Shown here in pieces: positions 23,902 to 30,940 of a stretch of DNA of 42,424 bases. Position 1 is the first letter of the stretch, and the number at the start of each line of letters is the position of its first letter. The position numbers and the translations under genes were made by a program. The stretch lies in NCBI RefSeq assembly GCF_022829465.1, contig NZ_JAKSXZ010000061.1, positions 1 through 42,424 of the forward strand. Direction: 5' to 3'. This DNA is from Methylobacterium sp. J-067 (GTDB taxonomy: Bacteria; Pseudomonadota; Alphaproteobacteria; Rhizobiales; Beijerinckiaceae). The notes under the pieces are model-generated. The model ran no database searches. It worked only from the letters and a program-made list of their open reading frames with translations, and had not been told where the DNA came from.

Positions 23902-24004
23902 CGCGATGTAGCCCCCGCATATCCACGGGCATCTGCCGTGGCACGGCCGGAATGCGCAGAGCCGGGCGAGCCTCAATGATGGAGCCGCCCGGCGACGCGT
24001 CGCC

Positions 24005-24250
24005 CTACTTCGCTCCCCCACCCCCTGCTTTCCGAGCCGCCTCAGTCGCGGCCGAGAATGGCGCCGCTTCGAGAAGGGCTTCCAGGTCGGAGTAGCGGAT
24101 GACTGTCGTGGCCCCGACCTTGCGGGCTAAGAGATGCCCGTCAGCTATCAGTTGGTAGATCATCGACTTGCTGATGCCGAGCATCGTGGCAGCATCCTTC
24201 GGCCTGTAGGCCAAAGGGGTCAGTGGCTCCGTCGTCCGCACCCGATCCAT
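24005..24250 (-). CDS. AlpA/excisionase-like helix-turn-helix protein
   Basis: 81 residues: YRPKDAATMLGISKSMIYQLIADGHLLARKVGATTVIRYSDLEALL is a MerR-like excisionase domain (HTH_17) with wing and final helix. The ATG follows an AAGG/GAGG site. It is analogous to the HTH gene at 8507 and, like it, accompanies the conserved domain shared with the replication operon. A regulator or recombination directionality factor is likely. Confidence 0.82.
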   Translation of the reverse strand: MDRVRTTEPLTPLAYRPKDAATMLGISKSMIYQLIADGHLLARKVGATTVIRYSDLEALLEAAPFSAATEAARKAGGGGAK

Positions 24251-24265
24251 AGCCTTGCCTCGGCC

Positions 24266-24649
24266 CTATCTCCCGCCGCCCTTGGCGAACTCCCACACCG
24301 GCACGCCCCACACCTGCCCGGCCTTGTTTCGGTAGGCGGACCCCCTCGCGGTTACGATCCGGGTGGCCTCGATGCCATGCACCGCATCGCCCCCGATCAT
24401 TAGCGCCCCGCAGCAGTCGATGCGCAACGTCCCGTGCTCCGGGTGAACCGCGAACAGTTCGGCCGCCGTCCATCCCAGCCGATGCGCTTTGGCGCCGAGC
24501 CGGTCGCAGAAGTCGATACCGCTCTCGCGGATCGCGGCCCACTTCGCCGGCACGAGGTAGCGGCAGGGCGAGGCGTGCGGCGACAGGTTGTCGAGCGCGG
24601 CCCGCCAGCCAGCGACGGGATCGGGGAGGGGGGCGACACTGGATGACAT
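24266..24649 (-). CDS. homologue of the conserved C-terminal domain of the protein at 11992-12741
   Basis: 127 residues. It shares with the replication-operon protein the series W..AL..L, LGWT...LF.VH, CGAL, A...I.AT and GVP(I/V)W(E/D)FA over its whole length. Here the domain stands alone, without the repeat-bearing N-terminal part. Next to the HTH gene at 24005 it forms a two-gene unit ahead of parA. The name and function of the domain are unknown to me; its recurrence with HTH and replication genes suggests a role in element maintenance. Confidence 0.75.
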   Translation of the reverse strand: MSSSVAPLPDPVAGWRAALDNLSPHASPCRYLVPAKWAAIRESGIDFCDRLGAKAHRLGWTAAELFAVHPEHGTLRIDCCGALMIGGDAVHGIEATRIVTARGSAYRNKAGQVWGVPVWEFAKGGGR

Positions 24650-24697
24650 ACGGCCGAGCTACCGGAAGCGTCTTAACGCGCCGTACGCCAAGACCGC

Positions 24698-24814
24698 TTA
24701 CCGCACTAATCCGCTCACCATCGCCAGCACTCCACATCCGAACGATATGACGGCGGCGACGAGCAATGCACGATCAATGGCGCGACTGGTGGCGTCGCGA
24801 GCCGGGTCAGACAT
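24698..24814 (-). CDS. possible 38-residue single-pass membrane protein
   Basis: The frame reads MSDPARDATSRAIDRALL then VAAVISFGCGVLAMVSGLV, a soluble N-terminus and one membrane helix. GGGAG lies about ten bases before the ATG. It fills the space upstream of the conserved-domain gene at 24266. No family recognised; several similar tiny membrane frames occur in this window. Confidence 0.4.
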   Translation of the reverse strand: MSDPARDATSRAIDRALLVAAVISFGCGVLAMVSGLVR

Positions 24815-25248
24815 CCCTGAAGCTCCCGTTGGCCGGAAGCTGAAGAACGCGTGTTTCTGACTTGTGAAGGGATGTCACAGGCTCGTGAACGTCACTTCGG
24901 ACGCACGGTCACGATCTGGTCGCCGCCGCCCGCTTTGGCGTCTCCGGGATGGAGACGAAGCCCCGTAAGCTTCCTCGACAGGCGGCGGCGATATAGCCTA
25001 GCCGATGACCTGTCGGTTGCAATCCACTTCAGCGACACGCGCGGCGGCGCGGCATCGTGTTGCAGAAGCTACGCGACTGCGCCGACGAGGCCGCGCGGTT
25101 GCCCTGCGCTGCTCTGAAGGCGCTCGGGTGAGGGTGGAGCCCGGTCGCTAGAGGCAGTAGGCACCGGTCGGGTTAATGATCCGTTGGTGGACGAGCCATG
25201 AGAGCGCAGGCGGATCCACCATGCTCCCGCTGCCCTATCTCGGCCGGT
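24815..25248. other. 434-base stretch without a recognised gene
   Basis: Both strands were read and no frame has a convincing start and protein-like composition. Some fragments look like eroded coding sequence, for example around 25030-25135, but there are stops in all frames. It separates the minus-strand partition region from the plus-strand operon that follows. Confidence 0.5.
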
Positions 25249-25446
25249 ATGAACGAGCCATCCGCTGCTGAAGCCCTTACCGCCCAGGATGCCGCCGACG
25301 CCTTGATCGCGCTCGGCTGGCCAATTCAGCCGCATGGGCCTGACATGGACGGTTGGCTCGTCGGGGGCGCCCTCATGACCGATGGCGATCTGCTGGCGCT
25401 CGCAGTCTACAACGGCATTCGACCGCCGCATGAGCGGGTGCATTAG
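25249..25446 (+). CDS. small hypothetical protein
   Basis: 65 residues from ATG 25249. AADALIALGWPIQPHGPDMDGWLVGGALMTDGDLLALA has an alternating helix-strand pattern and the motif W-x-V-x-G-x-x-M-T-D-x-D-L, seen in small proteins of alphaproteobacterial prophages, but I cannot assign a function. First of four tightly spaced plus-strand genes. Confidence 0.55.
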   Translation: MNEPSAAEALTAQDAADALIALGWPIQPHGPDMDGWLVGGALMTDGDLLALAVYNGIRPPHERVH

Positions 25447-25449
25447 GCC

Positions 25450-25719
25450 GTGGCAAAGGAGTTATGCCGGACTGTCGGCCAGTTGCGTGAGGAAGGGATC
25501 ATCACTAACGACGAGATCACAGCTGCGGTCGAGGCTTACCTCGCGGATCCGAAGGCGCCACCATTCGAGTTCGAGAGTGAACACGTCCTTTACGTAGCGA
25601 GGGCTGTGCACGCGTACCGGCAGACGAGAGAGGCAATGACAGTTCGGGACGTCACGGAGGTCCACCGCCGGACGATAGTGCGCACCGCTGTGATCCTGGC
25701 AACGCCTACGGACAGATGA
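25450..25719 (+). CDS. small hypothetical protein
   Basis: 89 residues from GTG 25450, three bases after the previous stop. Helical and soluble (VGQLREEGIITNDEITAAVEAYL, VLYVARAVHAYRQTREAM). Its stop overlaps the next ATG. No recognised domain. Confidence 0.5.
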   Translation: MAKELCRTVGQLREEGIITNDEITAAVEAYLADPKAPPFEFESEHVLYVARAVHAYRQTREAMTVRDVTEVHRRTIVRTAVILATPTDR

Positions 25720-25901
25720 GCACGCAGCCCGATCAGCCCCTCGATCCGGTCGAGGCCCTGAAGCACATCCGGACGATCATTGAGGCCACGGCCGAACGGG
25801 TCTACGGCACGCCAGCCGAGGCAACGATTTGCGAGATCCGCAACATCCTCGATAGGGCTCTGCCGCCACGCCCGCGTCGGGGGCCTTACCGGCAGCAATG
25901 A
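25716..25901 (+). CDS. small hypothetical protein
   Basis: 61 residues. LDPVEALKHIRTIIEATAERV and ATICEIRNILDRAL are amphipathic helices; the tail is basic. Overlaps both neighbours as ATGA, the strongest argument that it is translated. Function unknown. Confidence 0.5.
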   Translation: MSTQPDQPLDPVEALKHIRTIIEATAERVYGTPAEATICEIRNILDRALPPRPRRGPYRQQ

Positions 25902-26125
25902 TCCCACCATTACGCGGCAAGCAGCTCGCGGCCCTGCGAGCCATCGCGGCGACGCCCGGCGGGCTCCGATTGAAGGCTTACCGGAGCGCGATGCCTTTGT
26001 TGGACGCTATGGGGCTCATTGAGTTGCGGGCCGTCTCACGCACTGCCCACCCCGATGGAAAGGCATGGTTCCTCACAACAGTAGGCCGTGAGACGGTTCG
26101 GGCGTATGGAGCAGACGACGCGTAA
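25898..26125 (+). CDS. small winged-helix-like hypothetical protein
   Basis: 75 residues: LRGKQLAALRAIAATPGGLRL, then AYRSAMPLLDAMGLIELRAV and GKAWFLTTVGRETVRAYG. The order helix, helix, L-x-x-x-G-L-I-E and beta wing with W-F-L-T-x-x-G-R resembles a small winged-helix DNA-binding domain. A shorter relative lies at 29149 (AHPDGKAWFLTTVGRETVRAYG against AHSDGRAWFLTPAGGETIRVYG). Confidence 0.6.
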   Translation: MIPPLRGKQLAALRAIAATPGGLRLKAYRSAMPLLDAMGLIELRAVSRTAHPDGKAWFLTTVGRETVRAYGADDA

Positions 26126-26169
26126 GAGCCAAAGTCTTTCACGCCGTGCTTAAGATCGCAACGAGCGCA

Positions 26170-27204
26170 TCAGCTTCCTTGTTCGATGACGCCCCGCCAC
26201 CCGAGACCACGATATGTCTCGTATCCAGGTGTTGCATGGAATGCGATCAGTCGGCCGCTCTCATCTCGATAGTGACCATTGGTTCGAGCCTCATCCCGTA
26301 GCTTGTATTTCTCAGTGAGTAGGCCACGTCCTCTCGAACAAGCGATGACCCTGTTGGATGCATCGAGCAGCATGACACGCGTGCCGTTCCGTTCATCGTC
26401 AGCCAGCCGAATGCCTTCAACGATAGCACGAGCTTGCGGTTGCCAGTCGAAGTGAATGGCAAGGACACCGAGCGCCCGACCATCCGCACGGCCGCCTTCC
26501 CGAATGCTGGCGCAGTAGGTTGCTACTTGAGCGTCCCCAAGATGCGGCTCAACCCGAATTTCAGTCACGCTGAACTCGTTACCGTTGCGCAGCGCCACAG
26601 CGTCTCGAAACCAAGCCTCATGACCGATTTACGAGCCCGACACCCTAGGGTAGGTATCAGGGCGTCCATTGGCCAGGACACGTCCATCCAGATCGCAAAG
26701 CCAGAGGTCGAGATAGACGGTGTATGCCGATAGGATCACACCTAAACGTTCACTCGCATAATCGGCTGCCATTGAGGTCGCTTGTTCTGCGCATGCCACG
26801 ACAGCAGCATCCGTTGCCCACCAGCGCACGTCGCAAGTTCGCTCATAAAGGTTTCGGTCGATCAGTTCGACTGCGTTGAGCGCGAGATCGACACAGCGAC
26901 TTGCCTTTGCTTCTTCGGCCAAGCCAGCAACCGCTTGGGTCAGACGATCCACATCGGTGTTGAGATTGAGGCCGAGTGTCGAGGCGACACGCTCAACTTC
27001 GGCTGAGACGGTGCGAACCTCTTGGGCGACGATAGCGAAGCCTGCGCCCTTCTCACCTGCATGAGCGGCTTCGATAAGCGCGTTCAACGCCAGCAGTTTC
27101 ATGCGCGCAGTGATGGATTGGATAGAGGCTAGGTTGGAGGAAGCATCGGCTTTGAGAGTGCGTGCGGACTCGCCGACCACCTGGGAAAGGGTCGTGCCGG
27201 GCAT
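26170..27204 (-). pseudogene. soluble chemoreceptor (MCP) gene interrupted by an in-frame stop
   Basis: From ATG 27204 the first part has the MCP signalling-tip motif (KLLALNALIEAAHAGEKGAGFAIVAQEVR is spread over residues of about 35-63), followed by a sensor segment ending RVSGS. A TAA at 26629-26631 stops the frame, but the same frame continues with IGHEAWFRDAVALRNG and a Cache-like segment to 26170. Without the stop the product would be about 344 residues. The gene has no membrane helix and places its signalling part before the sensor, an uncommon order. It is probably inactive, though read-through or error is possible. Confidence 0.7.
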
Positions 27205-27524
27205 CGCTGTAGTCCTATAGGCTAGTTGAACGAAGGTGCATCGTTGCACCCCAAGTTGCATAACCTAGGGTTATCACGCATGGTCTTAATCGATTGTTTC
27301 ACCTAGTACAGACAGCGATGCTATCTACATGGATTTATCTTGCAGAATTTATATCTACATATTGGTATTAATCAGTTATTCATGCTCGTTATTTTGGAGC
27401 TCGTACTAGAATTTCAAAAATTGATCTAAATTTATTTGTCGCATTCGACAATCATCTGTGATGCATAAAACCACTAACATCGATTTCAGAGAACTGAACA
27501 TTATGTTCAACCGCCGACAGATAA
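27205..27524. other. AT-rich intergenic region
   Basis: About 320 bases, clearly richer in A and T than the rest of the window, between the divergent chemoreceptor remnant and the small gene at 27525. It presumably contains promoters for both, but no -35/-10 pair is good enough to name. No RNA gene seen. Confidence 0.5.
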
Positions 27525-27782
27525 ATGACAAACCAGCCTAAAACTAGCGAAGTAATCTTATCCTTCGTAGATGGGGATTGCGGAATATGCGGTCTTGCCT
27601 TCAAGGTTGTCGATTATGACCAAAGCGCGCTTGTTATAGTTGCAGAGCAAGCGTGGAAACGGAACTGTAGCCGCGCTATTAGTATCTCAAAATCATGGGC
27701 CTGCAGCGATCTTCGACAATCGATCAAGAACCTGAAATGCTGCGAGATCGTGCGCACCTACGAAGATGATACGCCCTTGTGA
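27525..27782 (+). CDS. small hypothetical protein, low GC
   Basis: 85 residues with five cysteines (DCGICG, RNCSR, WACS, KCCEI) and a beta-like start (SEVILSFVDGDCGICGLAFKVVDYD). Base use is unlike the neighbours, suggesting recent transfer. Not recognised; ribosome-binding site weak. Structured repeat copy A begins seven bases after its stop. Confidence 0.45.
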   Translation: MTNQPKTSEVILSFVDGDCGICGLAFKVVDYDQSALVIVAEQAWKRNCSRAISISKSWACSDLRQSIKNLKCCEIVRTYEDDTPL

Positions 27783-27788
27783 ACAGCC

Positions 27789-27852
27789 GCCGACCCGATC
27801 CAGCGAAGGGTGAAGAGCCACGAAACCGGGTCGGCGTGTCCCTCGGGAGGAC
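27789..27852 (+). ncRNA. structured repeat copy A
   Basis: GCCGACCCG (27789-27797) pairs perfectly with CGGGTCGGC (27827-27835), followed by a second hairpin GTCC-CTCGGGA-GGAC (27838-27852). Copies B (29906-29967) and C (30044-30107) have the same two-part plan and near-identical second hairpin. Strand is uncertain; all three copies face the same way. It could be a small RNA, a terminator-like element or a mobile repeat. Confidence 0.55.
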
Positions 27853-27974
27853 GCGCGCAGGTTAGCCCGGCCTAGCGGAGTGGTGAAGGGGGACGGGGAC
27901 CAAGCTAGTGTCCCGCCGCTCTGAAGTAACCGTCTGGCTCTTACCGTTGGTAACGCCCTAGCTGGTCCCGAGGG

Positions 27975-28238
27975 TCAATCATGGTGCGGAGCGAGTGGCG
28001 TGACATTCTCGGTCATTGCGTCCGAACCCTCTGACGAGCGATCCGCCTCGCACAGCGCGGCGTTGAGGACCCGGCGGTGGCCCTGAGTATCGCCAATGGC
28101 CGCCCATGCTCGCAGCAGGGCAATCACGTCCCCACCCTCATCCCCCAGCGGATCGCTGAGAAACGCCGTCACGGGCACGTCCAGGGCCGTCGCGATGGCA
28201 TGGAGGAGCGGGTTGTAGAGGTCGGGTCGGTTGCTCAT
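27975..28238 (-). CDS. small hypothetical protein resembling the tail of an XRE regulator
   Basis: 87 residues from ATG 28238. NPLLHAIATALDVPVTAFLSDP is the last helix and linker typical of XRE-family HTH regulators, but the helix-turn-helix itself is absent; the rest (VIALLRAWAAIGDTQGHRRVLN) is helical. It may be a truncated regulator or a stand-alone dimerisation domain. The gap between it and the repeat copy A has no gene. Confidence 0.5.
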   Translation of the reverse strand: MSNRPDLYNPLLHAIATALDVPVTAFLSDPLGDEGGDVIALLRAWAAIGDTQGHRRVLNAALCEADRSSEGSDAMTENVTPLAPHHD

Positions 28239-28372
28239 GCCGTGCGATACGAACTGGAGCAATCGGTGGTTTCCGTCTGCATCCAAAATTCGGTATTTTC
28301 ACACATCACGAATACGCAAGCACCGTTAGGTGAAGCCGCAGCAAAACACGGATTTGATATGCGGCGACCGTT

Positions 28373-28744
28373 TCACAGCTCAATTTCCCGTTTAGGCCCC
28401 TGGATTGCATTCGATCCCTTGTGCGCCGCCTCCACGATCACGGCATTGTCCTTGAACACCACCCGCACATCCGGGTAGCCCGCCGCTCGCATGGCGCGGA
28501 TCGCGCGGGCGATGTCGGCCTGGGTCACCTTGGCGGGAGTGCGGGGCATCGGGTCCTCGTTCAAACCCTCCCTCGGCCGCATCGCCTCAAGGTCGGCGCT
28601 CAGGGCGTCGCGGACCGGCGCGTAAACGTCACCGTACTTCTCTACGACGTAGTTCGAGAATGCCAATGCTCGCTTGACGCGAGCAGCTGTCATAGGCTGG
28701 CCCGGCTCCGGTCGCCTTGACCCAGAACGCCCTGGCCCCTTCAT
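28373..28744 (-). CDS. hypothetical protein coupled to an HTH gene
   Basis: 123 residues from ATG 28744, which overlaps the stop of the upstream gene. TAARVKRALAFSNYVVEKYGD and VTQADIARAIRAMRAAGYPDVRVVFKDNAVIVE are the ordered parts. The second resembles small proteins found next to integrase or excisionase genes in Rhizobiales. Function unknown. Confidence 0.65.
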   Translation of the reverse strand: MKGPGRSGSRRPEPGQPMTAARVKRALAFSNYVVEKYGDVYAPVRDALSADLEAMRPREGLNEDPMPRTPAKVTQADIARAIRAMRAAGYPDVRVVFKDNAVIVEAAHKGSNAIQGPKREIEL

Positions 28745-29067
28745 TTCGGCACCCGCCGCCACGGCGGCCCCCGAAGGCTGGTCTCCTTGGCGGGCGCCTC
28801 CCACTCGGGATGCTTGCGCAGCCATTGGTCGAGATCGTCCTCTCCGGTCTCTGGCGTGCCGATGGTGGGCAGACCGCTGATCTGGTCTAAGGCGTAGTCA
28901 ATGGCCTTCCGATCCCAGCGCCGAGTGCCCGGCAGCGCAGGGGGTAACCTACCGATAGCGACCCAGTGCCGGAAGCCACCGGGGGTCAGCCCGCAGTAGG
29001 CAGCAGCTTCGCCAGCCGAGACGCAGCGGGGTTCGAGAGTGGGCCAGTCTGCCACCGTCCTCTCCAC
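28741..29067 (-). CDS. helix-turn-helix, excisionase-like protein
   Basis: 108 residues from GTG 29067. CVSAGEAAAYCGLTPGGFRHWVAIGRLPPALPGTRRWDRKAIDYALD is a MerR-like HTH with wing (P-G-T-R-R-W-D-R) and third helix, as in excisionases and small activators. The C-terminus is acidic then basic. Translation is coupled to the next gene (ATGA). Probably a regulator of a mobile element. Confidence 0.75.
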   Translation of the reverse strand: MERTVADWPTLEPRCVSAGEAAAYCGLTPGGFRHWVAIGRLPPALPGTRRWDRKAIDYALDQISGLPTIGTPETGEDDLDQWLRKHPEWEAPAKETSLRGPPWRRVPK

Positions 29068-29148
29068 GCGAAGGGTCGGCGACGATCACGCCGGTTCGGT
29101 AGAGAGTACCCCCGTTCGGCGCAGTTCGCGCCCCCTTTCGGAGGTCTC

Positions 29149-29283
29149 ATGCCCGAGATCAACCTTCTCATGGCCGAGGAAGCTGCGATACTCCTCCGGA
29201 TCGCCCACAGTGACGGGCGAGCATGGTTCCTCACACCGGCAGGCGGCGAGACCATCCGAGTCTACGGGATAGATGAAGCTTAG
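29149..29283 (+). CDS. short relative of the protein at 25898-26125
   Basis: 44 residues with GGAGG six bases before the ATG. AHSDGRAWFLTPAGGETIRVYG matches the wing half of the protein at 25898-26125, while the N-terminal half is missing. It is probably the remnant of a duplicated gene that kept a working start, or a real truncated form. Confidence 0.45.
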   Translation: MPEINLLMAEEAAILLRIAHSDGRAWFLTPAGGETIRVYGIDEA

Positions 29284-29302
29284 AAGTAGAAGCAAGATTG
29301 AG

Positions 29303-29335
29303 CCGAAAGATAATACCGCTGTTCATTTCGGTTTT
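29303..29335 (+). terminator. weak terminator-like hairpin
   Basis: CCGAAA pairs with TTTCGG across a 17-base loop and is followed by TTTT, 19 bases after the stop of the short gene at 29149. The stem is only six pairs. Confidence 0.35.
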
Positions 29336-29368
29336 CGGTGGGCACGCCGGCCACACTGACGCGCGATG

Positions 29369-29830
29369 CTATGTTTTCACCCGGTGCTTCGCGCCGCGGC
29401 CCCTTACAACGCCAAACTGGTGTTCCTTTGCTAAATCTGACCGCCGGCTCGCATAAGCTGTGCTCACCATCGGGTAGTCTCCCGGTAGCCCGAAGCGCTC
29501 GCAGTAGCTATCTGGTGTAAACCCGTGCGCTGTAAGATGCCGCTTCAAGGTCTTGTACGGCTTGCCATCAATGAAGCTGATCAAGGCTTCAGGCGTGATA
29601 CTTTTCTGGATCTGATTGCGTGATGGCTTCAGTGCAGGTGTGGGCTCAGATGTCGGCATCACCTCAGAGCTAGAGGCTCGCGAAGCCATCGCAGCAAGCG
29701 AGGTATGGATGCTCGCGATAACGGCGGGCAGGTCTGCCGGAGCTATGTGGTTCCGAATGACGTAGGCAGCGACGATCTCGCCCGTTATCGCAATAAGGTT
29801 GAGTGCCTGTTCCATATCTGCGTTCGCCAT
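29369..29830 (-). CDS. MucR/Ros-family transcriptional regulator without zinc cysteines
   Basis: 153 residues from ATG 29830, which has GGGGACA upstream. The helical N-terminal half (ALNLIAITGEIVAAYVIRNH, LPAVIASIHTSLAAM) and the C-terminal part (SITPEALISFIDGKPYKTLKRHLTAHGFTPDSY, spread over about residues 85-117; then GLPGDYPMVSTAYASRRSDLAKE) match MucR/Ros. Typical members have I-C-L-E-C before G-K; here the positions are S and D, so the zinc site has no cysteines, as in some Mesorhizobium paralogues. MucR proteins bind AT-rich DNA and silence transferred or surface genes. Confidence 0.88.
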   Translation of the reverse strand: MANADMEQALNLIAITGEIVAAYVIRNHIAPADLPAVIASIHTSLAAMASRASSSEVMPTSEPTPALKPSRNQIQKSITPEALISFIDGKPYKTLKRHLTAHGFTPDSYCERFGLPGDYPMVSTAYASRRSDLAKEHQFGVVRGRGAKHRVKT

Positions 29831-29905
29831 AGTGTCCCCGTTCAATCGGCTACGACATCATGCGGTCGTGCGATACCGAAGCAAGGCTGTGGCGTTACAA
29901 TAGGT

Positions 29906-29967
29906 GCCGGCCCGATCCGGCAGTTGCAAGAGGCCATTGGATCGAGCCGGCATGTCCCTTGGAGGAC
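29906..29967 (+). ncRNA. structured repeat copy B
   Basis: GCCGGC-C-CGATCC (29906-29918) pairs with GGATCG-A-GCCGGC (29939-29951), 12 pairs with a single C-A mismatch, then GTCC-CTTGGA-GGAC (29954-29967). At the fifth pair copy B has G-C where copy A has A-T, a compensatory change that supports a base-paired RNA or DNA structure. Confidence 0.55.
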
Positions 29968-30043
29968 AAAGAGCCGAATTGCGACACGGCCCAGGGTGTA
30001 CCGTGACAGGGATTAGTTGAGCGGCAGTTACTCGAAATCAGCC

Positions 30044-30107
30044 GCCGACCCGATCCGGTGAACGTGAGGGGCAATATGGACCAAGCCGGCATGTCCCTCG
30101 GGAGGAC
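30044..30107 (+). ncRNA. structured repeat copy C
   Basis: Shares AGCCGCCGACCCGATCC with copy A and GCCGGCATGTCCCT with copy B. The first stem is weaker (4 strong pairs then mismatches), the second hairpin GTCC-CTCGGGA-GGAC is intact. It lies 77 bases after copy B in the same orientation. The 308-base gap 29846-30153 holds only copies B and C. Confidence 0.55.
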
Positions 30108-30153
30108 CGCCACAGAGTAGGCCGATGCGCGACGACGGTGAAGGGGACAGCCC

Positions 30154-30258
30154 TTACAGATCGTCCTGACGTGCGACCGACCAATAGGCGAGGCCGCCGA
30201 CCGCGAACACGGCTAACGGGACGGAAAGCTGTAGCCAGTGGAAGCCGCTAGCGATCAT
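30154..30258 (-). CDS. 34-residue single-pass membrane protein
   Basis: MIASGFHWLQLSVPLAVFAV then GGLAYWSVARQDDL: one membrane helix with short ends. The start lies within the stop of the next gene upstream, which indicates coupled translation. No family recognised. Confidence 0.5.
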   Translation of the reverse strand: MIASGFHWLQLSVPLAVFAVGGLAYWSVARQDDL

Positions 30259-30352
30259 GTCGGCTCGCGATCCAGAGTAGCGCTAGTCCACCTAGCCCAA
30301 AGGCGACGCCGAACGCCGGCAGTCCGTAGCTAATCCAGAGATCCGAGCCCAT
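30248..30352 (-). CDS. 34-residue single-pass membrane protein
   Basis: MGSDLWISYGLPAFGVAFGL then GGLALLWIASRHDR: one helix and the same overall plan as the gene at 30154 (…GGLAxxWxAxRxD), so the pair may be paralogues. The last codons overlap the start of that gene. It follows the gene at 30365 by about a dozen bases, so the four genes probably share a transcript. Confidence 0.5.
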   Translation of the reverse strand: MGSDLWISYGLPAFGVAFGLGGLALLWIASRHDR

Positions 30353-30364
30353 CGCCGGGGCACA

Positions 30365-30940
30365 TCAAGCCGCAAGTGCAGGAGCCGGCCCCCAGGCCTC
30401 GCGCATTGATCGGGCCTCCCGGACCACGCGCTCTGCCTCATCGACAGGTGAGTCTATCAGCCGGGCGACATCTACTCCAAAGGCGCCAGCACACTCGGGA
30501 TACCGCCGCTCGAAAGATAGGATACCAGCGACGATGCTCTGCATATAGGCGGTTGCCAGATCCGGCCGAACGGCACGGAGGGCGAGGTAATCGGCTACTA
30601 GGGTCGCGTCCGCCTGGCTCGGCTGACTCGGCGTAATCAGCCCCCGCCCCCGCTGGAACGCGCGGCGACGCGCGACAGAGAGCATGGTAGCCCGCCGATC
30701 GATATCATGAAGCAGGTCGCTAACGTCGAGGGCGAAGGCGGCCAGAGAGGGCGGCATGGCATCGTCATCCAGTGCTGCGAGCGAGTGAGCGTGAACGGCG
30801 AGCAGATCGACTGCTCCACGCATCTCGGACTCGCGGCGCTCGTGAGCCTCCCGCTGCCGTTTCGCGACCAGGATAGCCGCGACCGCAAGCACGATGACCA
30901 GCAGGACGTTGAGCAGAGTGGTGCTGACGGTCTCAGACAT
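30365..30940 (-). CDS. hypothetical protein with N-terminal membrane anchor
   Basis: 191 residues from ATG 30940, eight bases inside the upstream gene. The N-terminal VSTTLLNVLLVIVLAVAAILVA is a membrane helix, followed by a charged coiled segment (KRQREAHERRESEMR) and a helical cytoplasmic or periplasmic domain (LHDIDRRATMLSVARRRAF, ATLVADYLALRAVRPDLATAY). The layout resembles phage spanin or DUF4760-like small anchored proteins, but no family can be named. Confidence 0.6.
   Translation of the reverse strand: MSETVSTTLLNVLLVIVLAVAAILVAKRQREAHERRESEMRGAVDLLAVHAHSLAALDDDAMPPSLAAFALDVSDLLHDIDRRATMLSVARRRAFQRGRGLITPSQPSQADATLVADYLALRAVRPDLATAYMQSIVAGILSFERRYPECAGAFGVDVARLIDSPVDEAERVVREARSMREAWGPAPALAA

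Noticed and set aside
24851..25117. Plus-strand frame of 88 residues
   Set aside because: Shadow-like composition, no ribosome-binding site and no relatives in the window.
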